Source of the DNA: Fodinibacter sp045807225 | GTDB lineage: Bacteria; Actinomycetota; Actinomycetes; Actinomycetales; Dermatophilaceae | Direction: 5' to 3' | Assembly (NCBI GenBank): GCA_045807225.1 | Contig: JBJMHU010000182.1 | Span: forward strand, 1-37,061 | Length of the DNA stretch: 37,061 bases | In this document: in pieces, positions 31,409 to 37,061 of the stretch | How positions within the stretch are numbered: the first letter of the stretch is position 1 | Layout: the number at the start of each line of letters is the position of its first letter | Notes under the pieces: model-generated | Seen by the model: the letters and a program-made list of their open reading frames with translations, nothing else | What the model was told of the DNA's origin: nothing | The model's database searches: none | Program-made: the position numbers and the translations under genes

Positions 31409-32011
31409 ATGGTGCTGCTGGTCGTCGTCGAGATCGCGGTCGTTGCGGTCGTCTGCTTCCTGATCGGCTCGATCAACCCCGCCACGCTGGTGGCCCGGGC
31501 TCTCGGGCGCGACCTGCGGGCCTCCGGGTCCGGGAACCCGGGAGCGACCAACGCCGGGCGGGTGCTGGGCCGCAGGTGGGGAGCCCTGGTGCTGGTGCTC
31601 GACGTGCTCAAGGCCTACCTGCCGACGCTGGTGGTGCTGCGCACGATGGGGCTGGTGGCCGCCCTGGTGGCGGGCTTCGCGGTGGTGCTCGGGCACGTGT
31701 TCTCGCCGTTCCTGCGCGGTCGCGGCGGCAAGGGGGTGGCGTGCGCCCTCGGCACGTTGCTGGCCATCGAGCCGTGGGTCGCGCTCGGGGCGCTGGTCGT
31801 CTTCGGGCTGGTGAAGATCGCAGTGCCGTTCGTGGGTGAGGCGTCGGTGGTCACCATGGGCCTGGTCGGCGTGGTGGGGGCGCTGGCCACGGTGGGGGTG
31901 GTGCCGTTCGTCGCGCCGGTGGTCGGCGTGTGGCTGATGGCGATCGCGGTGCTCGTCCTGTCGCGGCACCGGCGCAACATCGTGGCCTGGTGGAGGCGGC
32001 ACCTCAGCTGA
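31409..32011 (+). CDS. plsY: Glycerol-3-phosphate acyltransferase PlsY
   Basis: PlsY transfers an acyl group from acyl-phosphate to glycerol-3-phosphate, the first step of phospholipid synthesis. The 200-residue membrane protein has five or more helices and the conserved loops GSINPATLVAR, SGSGNPGATNAGRVLG and GRGGKGVA, which bind acyl-phosphate and substrate. The ATG at 31409 lies 2 bases after the degV stop. The C-terminus (RRNIVAWWRRHLS) is basic. A region of repeats and CCACAG boxes follows. Confidence 0.94.
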   Translation: MVLLVVVEIAVVAVVCFLIGSINPATLVARALGRDLRASGSGNPGATNAGRVLGRRWGALVLVLDVLKAYLPTLVVLRTMGLVAALVAGFAVVLGHVFSPFLRGRGGKGVACALGTLLAIEPWVALGALVVFGLVKIAVPFVGEASVVTMGLVGVVGALATVGVVPFVAPVVGVWLMAIAVLVLSRHRRNIVAWWRRHLS

Positions 32012-32040
32012 GCGCGCCCCGTCTTTCCCGAGACGCCGTC

Positions 32041-32065
32041 CCGGAATCGACCAGTAGCTCACGCC
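32041..32065. repeat. Family B palindromic repeat, diverged
   Basis: CCGGAATCGACCAGTAGCTC shares ATCGACCA.TAG with the tandem units at 16421-16500; the palindrome is partly lost. Confidence 0.55.
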
Positions 32066-32094
32066 AGGGACGCCCCCGACCGCAGTCTGTCCGT

Positions 32095-32122
32095 CCGGGA
32101 TCGACCAATGGGTCGCGCCCGG
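32095..32122. repeat. Family B palindromic repeat
   Basis: CCGGGATCGACCAATGGGTC followed by GCGCCCGG retains the TCGACC-AATG-GGTCG inverted core of the units at 16421-16500 and adds flanking CCGGG/CCCGG arms. Confidence 0.65.
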
Positions 32123-32198
32123 AACGGCGGGAGCCCCAGGCGCGTCGGGCCGCCCGGTCCGGGAAGTCCGGATGCTTCACCTGGTCCACGGGCGGCTG

Positions 32199-32239
32199 CG
32201 TCATCCACAGGCTGCCGCCGCTCGGCCCGTCATCCACAG
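32199..32239 (+). promoter_or_regulatory. Two CGTCATCCACAG boxes upstream of comEA
   Basis: Identical 12-mers start at 32199 and 32228, 29 bases apart, with a related GCCACAG at about 32249. Each contains TCATCCACA, one base from the DnaA-box form TTATCCACA. The same motif with G in place of A (CGTCGTCCACAG) occurs at 7595-7606. They lie 50-90 bases before the comEA start and may be activator sites. Confidence 0.5.
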
Positions 32240-32276
32240 ATCCGGTTGCGCCACAGACCAGCAGGAGCGTTGTTCC

Positions 32277-32282
32277 TAACGT
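32277..32282 (+). promoter_or_regulatory. Leaderless -10 element of comEA
   Basis: TAACGT ends 6 bases before the ATG at 32289. No clear -35 is present, which would fit an activator-dependent promoter. Confidence 0.5.
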
Positions 32283-32288
32283 CGAGGG

Positions 32289-33311
32289 ATGCCGCGACGC
32301 CCCCCTCCTGAAGCCCTCTCACCGCGGGCGCTGGCCCGGTTGCGGGCCACCCCCGGCTCCTACGTGCCCACCGAGCTGGACCTCGAGGGACTGGGTCCTG
32401 CGAGCGACGGCCGGCACCCGGTGGAGTCCGCCGGAGAGCGTGCGCGACCCACCGACCGGCTCGACCGGCTCGACCCGCTCGACGAGGTCGACGAACCGGA
32501 CGTGCGGGGTGGCGGGCGGCACGCGCGGGCACGGCATCCGCGAGGGTGGGTCCGGCTGCCCGCAGCGTTCGTCGGAGCCCGGTGGCAGCCCGGCCGGGCG
32601 GCCCTGCTGGGCATCACCCTGGTCATCCTCCTTGCCGCCGCCGTCTTCGGGCTGAGGGTGGCCTGGGCGCAGTCCGCCGGGGGTGGCACGGTCATCGCGC
32701 CCGGTGGTGGGTCCCGGGCCGGGCCGAGTGCGGTGACGGCGGGTGCGGTTCCCGTCGGGGTGAGCAGCTCGGCGGGGAGCGGTTCCCCCGGGGCGACTCC
32801 GGCGGCATCGGCGGGGGCGGCCGCGCAGGCAGCACCGGTGCAGCCGTCAGCCCCGCAAGGGGTGGTCGTCGTGCACGTGGTCGGCCGGGTGAAGCACCCG
32901 GGCGTGCGCCGGCTTCCGGTGGGGTCGCGGGTCACCGATGCCGTCGAGGCGGCGGGTGGGGTCGCCACGAAGGCAGACCTGTCGGCGCTGAACCTCGCCC
33001 GCGTCCTCGTCGACGGCGAGCAGGTGCGCGTCCCGGCAGTCGGTGAGCCGGTGGCACCGGCGCCCGCTGCGGGCGCCGGGTCCGCGACCAGTGGGGGAGC
33101 GGGGTCGGGGAGCTCGGGAGCGCCGGTGTCCATCAACACGGCCGACCTCGCCGGGCTCGACTCGTTGCCCGGCGTCGGTCCGGTGCTGGCCCAGCGCATC
33201 CTCGACTGGCGCTCGTCGCACGGGCGGTTCACCAGCATCGACGAGCTCGGCGAGGTCAGCGGCATCGGTGAGAAGCTGCTGGCCCAGCTCACGCCGCTGG
33301 TGACGCTGTGA
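32289..33311 (+). CDS. comEA: Competence protein ComEA, DNA receptor
   Basis: ComEA binds double-stranded DNA outside the membrane for uptake. The 340-residue protein has a cytoplasmic N-terminal region of about 100 residues rich in Arg/Asp, one membrane helix (about 100-122, LLGITLVILLAAAVFGL), a Ser/Gly/Ala linker, an SLBB domain (VVVHVVGRVKHPGVRRLP) and a C-terminal double helix-hairpin-helix (INTADLAGLDSLPGVGPVLA, then SIDELGEVSGIGEKLL). The ATG follows a leaderless -10 box. It overlaps comEC by 4 bases. Confidence 0.96.
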   Translation: MPRRPPPEALSPRALARLRATPGSYVPTELDLEGLGPASDGRHPVESAGERARPTDRLDRLDPLDEVDEPDVRGGGRHARARHPRGWVRLPAAFVGARWQPGRAALLGITLVILLAAAVFGLRVAWAQSAGGGTVIAPGGGSRAGPSAVTAGAVPVGVSSSAGSGSPGATPAASAGAAAQAAPVQPSAPQGVVVVHVVGRVKHPGVRRLPVGSRVTDAVEAAGGVATKADLSALNLARVLVDGEQVRVPAVGEPVAPAPAAGAGSATSGGAGSGSSGAPVSINTADLAGLDSLPGVGPVLAQRILDWRSSHGRFTSIDELGEVSGIGEKLLAQLTPLVTL

Positions 33312-35809
33312 GTGCAGCGCGGTGGTCGGACGATGGCCAGCCCTCGCCGACTTCGCCTCCCTCCGGCCCTCGGGCGTGGGCGGTCGGGCCCGTTGGTGCG
33401 AACCGGATGCCGGCGTCCCGGTGGCTCGGCGAGCGAACGCCAGACGTGCCGCGCCGGGTGCGGGCGGCGACGGACCTGCGGCTGCTCGGGCCGGCGGTTC
33501 TCGCCTGGGCGGTGGCGGCCGCCGCCCTTGGCCTGGCTCCGAGGGGTCACCTGCTCCTCGCCGCTGCTCCGGGGCTGGTCGTCGGCGTGGCGGTCTGTGT
33601 CGCACCGGCTCGCCATGCCCTGGCTCGATGGGCCGGCCTGCGGCCGCTGTTGCTCACCGTGGCGCTCGTGGCCGTGCTGCAGGTCGCCGCAACGGGGCAC
33701 GGCATCCTGCGGGCTCGTGGCGACGTCGAGTCGCTCGCTCGCGACCGTGCAGCGGTCACCGCCGTCGCAGTGCTCACCGGTGACGCCATCGTGCTGCCCG
33801 CGCGCGGTGACCGGCCGGTGGTGCTGCGCGAGGCCACCATCCTCGGGCTCGACGCGCGGGGGTTGCGGCACCGCACCTCGGCACCGGTGCTGCTCACCGG
33901 CGACCCGGCCATCGTCGACGCGGCGTGGCGGTCCACGGTGCGGGTGCGTGGCCGGTTGGGGCCGACCGAGCGCGCCGACGACCGCGTCGCCACGTTGTCG
34001 GTGCGTGGGCCGCCCGTGGTGCTCGCGCCACCGGGCGCCATCGCCTCGGCGGCCGAACGGCTGCGCGCCGGCCTGCGTGGGGCGGTCGACCACGCCCCCG
34101 CCGACGCGCGAGGGCTGCTGCCCGGCCTGGTCATCGGCGACACCAGCCGCACCCCGCCCGACCTCACCGAGGCCATGCGGGCCACCGGCATGACCCACCT
34201 CACGGCGGTGAGCGGCAGCAACGTCGCCGTCGTCACCGGCCTGGCCCTCGGGCTCTGCGTGCTCACCGGCGTCCCGAGGAGGTTGCGACCGGTGCTCGCC
34301 CTCGCGGCGCTGGCCGGGTTCGTCGTGCTCGCGCGCCCCGAGCCGAGCGTCGTGCGGGCTGCGGCCATGGGTGCGATCGGGCTGCTCGGCCTGAGCCGGT
34401 CGCGGCGCTCGGCCGGCCCACCGGTCCTCGGCGCGGCGATCGTGCTGGTGCTCCTCGTCGACCCGTGGCTGGCTCGCTCCTTCGGGTTCGTGCTCTCCTC
34501 GTTGGCCACTCTCGGCCTGTTGCTGTTCACCCGTCCCTGGGGCGACGCGATCGGGGCCCGACTCCCCGGTCGGCTGCGAGGTCTCGGCCCCGCGCTGGCC
34601 ATCCCGGTGGCCGCCCAGGCGATGACCGCGCCCGTCATCGTGCTCCTGCAGGGCTCGGTCAGCATCATCGGCGTCGCGGCCAACCTGCTTGCCGCACCCC
34701 TCGTGCCGGTGGCCACCGTCGCCGGGGTCGCCGCGGCGCTCACCTCGCTGGTCTGGGCCCGGGGCGCCGAGCTGGTGGCCTGGGCGGGGGTGGTTCCCAC
34801 GCAGGCCATCGCCCAGGTGGCCCGACGGTTCGCCGAGGTGCCCGGTGGCACGCTGCCCTGGCCCGACGGCGCGCCGGGCGCCCTGCTGCTCGCGGCCCTC
34901 ACCGTGGCGGTGCTCCTCACCGGGCGAGCCCTGGCCACCGGGGTCGCCACCCACCCGGTGCTCGCGCTCGGCTCGGCCCTCGTGCTCGCCGCCGGCCTGG
35001 TTCCCACTCGCACGGTCACCTGGCCGCCGGCCGGCTGGCGGGTCGTGGTCTGCGACGTCGGCCAGGGCGATGCCGTCGTCCTGCGCAGCGGCCCGCACCG
35101 TGCCGTCCTCGTCGACACCGGCCCCGACCCGCCCCTCGTCGACCGCTGCCTGAGCCATCTCGGCGTCACCACGCTCGATGCCGTCGTCCTCACCCACTTC
35201 CACGCCGACCACGTCGACGGGCTCTCCGGTGCCGTCGACGGCCGCGCGGTCGGCCGGCTGCTCGTCGGCCCGGTCCGCGAGCCGACCCAGTCAGCCGACC
35301 AGGTCGACAGCGTGGCGCGCGCCCACGGCATCCCGACGACCGTGCTGCACGCCGGTGACCGGCTCACCATCGGCGAGGTGACCGCAGCGGTGTGGAGCCC
35401 GTCCCGGCGCATCCCCGACGGGTCGGTGCCCAACAACGCCAGCGTCGTGCTGGCGGTCCGCACCGGCTCCGTCGACGCCCTGCTCCTCGGCGACATCGAG
35501 CGCGAGGCAGCGCACGACCTCCTCCTACGCATCCGACGTGAGCCCTCGATGGCGTCTGCTGCAACAGGATTCGAGGTGGTCAAGACTCCGCACCACGGCA
35601 GTGCCAACCTCGACGACGATCTGATGGCCACCGTGGCGGCACCGGTCGGCATCATCAGCGTGGGCAAGGACAACGACTACGGGCACCCGGCGCCGCACCA
35701 CCTCGACGTGCTGCGGCGCGACGGGTATGCCGTCTACCGCACCGACCAGCGCGGCGATGTCGCGGTGGTCGAGCGTGCCGGCGTGGTCTCCGTCGAGACC
35801 GGCCGATGA
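33308..35809 (+). CDS. comEC: ComEC DNA-uptake channel
   Basis: ComEC forms the membrane channel for single-stranded DNA entry. The 833-residue protein has N-terminal helices, the competence domain (GLVIGDTSRTPPDL, MRATGMTHLTAVSGSNVAVV) with many membrane spans to about residue 560, and a C-terminal metallo-beta-lactamase domain. That domain shows CDVGQGDAVVLRSG, VVLTHFHADHVDG and KTPHHGSANLDDD, so the metal site is intact. The GTG start overlaps the comEA stop (GTGA). In most Actinobacteria holA follows; here it does not within the visible 1.2 kb. Confidence 0.97.
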   Translation: MSAARWSDDGQPSPTSPPSGPRAWAVGPVGANRMPASRWLGERTPDVPRRVRAATDLRLLGPAVLAWAVAAAALGLAPRGHLLLAAAPGLVVGVAVCVAPARHALARWAGLRPLLLTVALVAVLQVAATGHGILRARGDVESLARDRAAVTAVAVLTGDAIVLPARGDRPVVLREATILGLDARGLRHRTSAPVLLTGDPAIVDAAWRSTVRVRGRLGPTERADDRVATLSVRGPPVVLAPPGAIASAAERLRAGLRGAVDHAPADARGLLPGLVIGDTSRTPPDLTEAMRATGMTHLTAVSGSNVAVVTGLALGLCVLTGVPRRLRPVLALAALAGFVVLARPEPSVVRAAAMGAIGLLGLSRSRRSAGPPVLGAAIVLVLLVDPWLARSFGFVLSSLATLGLLLFTRPWGDAIGARLPGRLRGLGPALAIPVAAQAMTAPVIVLLQGSVSIIGVAANLLAAPLVPVATVAGVAAALTSLVWARGAELVAWAGVVPTQAIAQVARRFAEVPGGTLPWPDGAPGALLLAALTVAVLLTGRALATGVATHPVLALGSALVLAAGLVPTRTVTWPPAGWRVVVCDVGQGDAVVLRSGPHRAVLVDTGPDPPLVDRCLSHLGVTTLDAVVLTHFHADHVDGLSGAVDGRAVGRLLVGPVREPTQSADQVDSVARAHGIPTTVLHAGDRLTIGEVTAAVWSPSRRIPDGSVPNNASVVLAVRTGSVDALLLGDIEREAAHDLLLRIRREPSMASAATGFEVVKTPHHGSANLDDDLMATVAAPVGIISVGKDNDYGHPAPHHLDVLRRDGYAVYRTDQRGDVAVVERAGVVSVETGR

Positions 35810-36081
35810 TCGCGGGGGTGGTTCCGGCCGTGCTCGGGCGTGGTGGGAGCGCCGGCACCGGGCGACGACGCTTCCCGTCCGCGAGGCGACCAGGATCCGG
35901 AGCCGGTGACCGTCGGGCGCCTCGCAGGCGACGTTCGGCCGCTTCTCGTCATCGATTTGAGCGATTCGCCCCGCATCGACCCGGTCAGGGAGGAGACTCG
36001 CCGCTGACGAGGGAGTGGGCCGGCCCGGCGCTCGTCGTCGTGGCAGCTTCACAGCCTCGCATCGAGAGAACGGACGCACCG

Positions 36082-36507
36082 ATGGGACGCGAGACCCACG
36101 GGATCATGGCCGATCCCATCGTGGCCGCGCTCGGGCGCGTCCCGCTGTTCGCCGGGCTGTCCCCGGACGACCTCACGACCCTCGCCACCGTCACCACCAT
36201 CCGGCCGCTCGAGGTCGGCACCGTGCTCACCACCGAGGGTGAGGTGGGTGAGGAGTTCTACGTCATCGACCGCGGCGTCGTCACGATCACCGCCCGCGAC
36301 CAGCTGTTGCGAACGCTCGGCCCCGGGGACTTCCTCGGCGAGATCGCGATCCTCTTCGGAGGCACCCGCACCGCGACGGCCGTCGCCACCGAGCCCGGCT
36401 CCCTGCTCGTCCTCCCCAAGCCCGACTTCCTGGAGCTGCTCGCCGCCAACACGTCGATCGAGGACAAGATCCTGTCCACGGCCAGTGAGCGCCTGCGCCA
36501 CGGCTGA
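36082..36507 (+). CDS. Stand-alone cyclic-nucleotide-binding domain protein
   Basis: The 141-residue protein is a single CNB domain. It contains LGRVPLFAGLSPDDLTTLA, EGEVGEEFYVIDRGVV, and the phosphate-binding cassette FLGEIAILFGGTRTATAVA with the Glu and Arg that contact cAMP in family members. There is no DNA-binding or enzymatic domain. The ATG at 36082 was chosen; an internal ATG at 36106 (MADPIVAALG) is also plausible and nearer the family start. The 270 bases upstream contain no recognised gene. It converges on the LysR gene with 5 bases between stops. Confidence 0.88.
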   Translation: MGRETHGIMADPIVAALGRVPLFAGLSPDDLTTLATVTTIRPLEVGTVLTTEGEVGEEFYVIDRGVVTITARDQLLRTLGPGDFLGEIAILFGGTRTATAVATEPGSLLVLPKPDFLELLAANTSIEDKILSTASERLRHG

Positions 36508-36512
36508 GGCGT

Positions 36513-37061
36513 TCAGATCGAGAAGGCAGGCTCCGGTCCGCGCACCGTCGGCGCCGTCGACTGCGCCTTGGCGCTCTCGGCGAGCGCATCGAGAGTGGCC
36601 TTGACCGCCGGCACCCGCTGCAGGTCGGGGGTGGTCACCGCCATGATCGAGCGTCGGGATGCCGGGGTGATCGGCAGCGCCACGACGTCACCGTGGTGCA
36701 CCGTGCGCAGGATGAGGTCGGGGATGAGCGCGACCCCCAGCCCCTCCGCGACCAGGCCCATGACGGCGACGTAGTCCTCGGTCTCGTAGGCGACGTCCGG
36801 GCGGAAGCCGGCGTCGTGCGTCAGCTGCAGCAGGTGGCCACGACAGCGGGGACAGCCGGCGATCCACGGCTCGGCCGCCAGGTCGGCCAGGTCGACGTTC
36901 TGCTGTGCCGACACCGGGTGCCCGTCGGGCACGGCGAGCCGCACCTCGTCGTCGAGCAGGGGGGTGATCACGAACTGGTCGAGGTCCTCCTCACCGCGCC
37001 CGAGGTCGGTGCCCTCGTAGGCGAACGCCACGGCGAGGTCGCACTCGCCGGCCTTGAGAGC
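36513..37061 (-). CDS. LysR-type transcriptional regulator (partial, C-terminal part)
   Basis: The frame enters from the right edge. The visible 182 residues are the effector-binding domain: CDLAVAFAYEG, VRLAVPDGHPVSAQQNVDLADL, WIAGCPRCRGHLLQLTHDAGF and GLVAEGLGVALIPDL, typical of LysR substrate domains. The N-terminal helix-turn-helix lies outside the window. CPRCRG adds two cysteines in the ligand region. The target genes would lie beyond the right edge. Confidence 0.92.
   Translation of the reverse strand, partial: ALKAGECDLAVAFAYEGTDLGRGEEDLDQFVITPLLDDEVRLAVPDGHPVSAQQNVDLADLAAEPWIAGCPRCRGHLLQLTHDAGFRPDVAYETEDYVAVMGLVAEGLGVALIPDLILRTVHHGDVVALPITPASRRSIMAVTTPDLQRVPAVKATLDALAESAKAQSTAPTVRGPEPAFSI

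Noticed and set aside
32360..35212. A 950-codon open frame on the minus strand opposite comEA-comEC
   Set aside because: Low-complexity Arg/Gly/His-rich translation; the plus-strand genes are well supported.

Overview
The window is chromosomal DNA from a very GC-rich Gram-positive actinobacterium. GTG starts are common, stops are mostly TGA, and codons almost always end in C or G. Core gene order (rplU-rpmA-obgE-proB ... proA ... nadD-rsfS-gpgP ... leuS ... degV-plsY-comEA-comEC) is that of Actinobacteria. The SAM-IV riboswitch, the DesA-type acyl-ACP desaturase and the small-protein content suggest Micrococcales, perhaps near Intrasporangiaceae. That family placement is inference.

Layout. 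1-3660 (+): the tail of an RNase E/G gene, then rplU, rpmA, obgE and proB. 3824-7132: pdxY (-), proA (+) and a GtrB-like glycosyltransferase (-). 7686-9634 (+): a small membrane protein, then nadD-rsfS-gpgP-like. 9703-9778: tRNA-Ala(GGC), followed by a terminator and a partial second copy of the tRNA 3' end. 10069-15518: a small DUF6191-like gene (+), a (-) operon gpx-metallophosphatase-tag, a Baeyer-Villiger-type monooxygenase (+), and an unrecognised (-) gene preceded by a 30-codon frame. 15756-17083 (+): a YhhN protein and a DUF4396 membrane protein behind a CsoR-like operator. 17377-22233 (+): a leader-peptide attenuator and leuS, then a SAM-IV riboswitch and a class V aminotransferase.

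22390-26003 (-) is a tightly overlapping redox operon, read right to left: a serine-rich exported protein, an ApbE flavin transferase, a ferric-reductase-like membrane protein, a NuoF-like flavoprotein and a 3Fe-4S ferredoxin. A palindromic operator-like site (26097-26138) separates it from a divergent exported protein. An OmpR-type two-component system lies just beyond (26674-28748, -). 28790-32011 (+) holds an exported protein, an acyl-ACP desaturase, degV and plsY. 32289-35809 is the DNA-uptake pair comEA-comEC. The window ends with a lone cyclic-nucleotide-binding protein and a partial LysR regulator.

The most interesting signals are mainly non-coding: a leucine leader peptide and intrinsic terminator before leuS; a recurrent leaderless promoter layout (TANNNT placed 6-7 nt before the start codon); three families of intergenic palindromic repeats; a strongly over-used heptamer GGATGCC/GGCATCC; a symmetric pair of 11-bp-spaced direct repeats beside the redox operon; and an ApbE operon with no visible flavinylation substrate.
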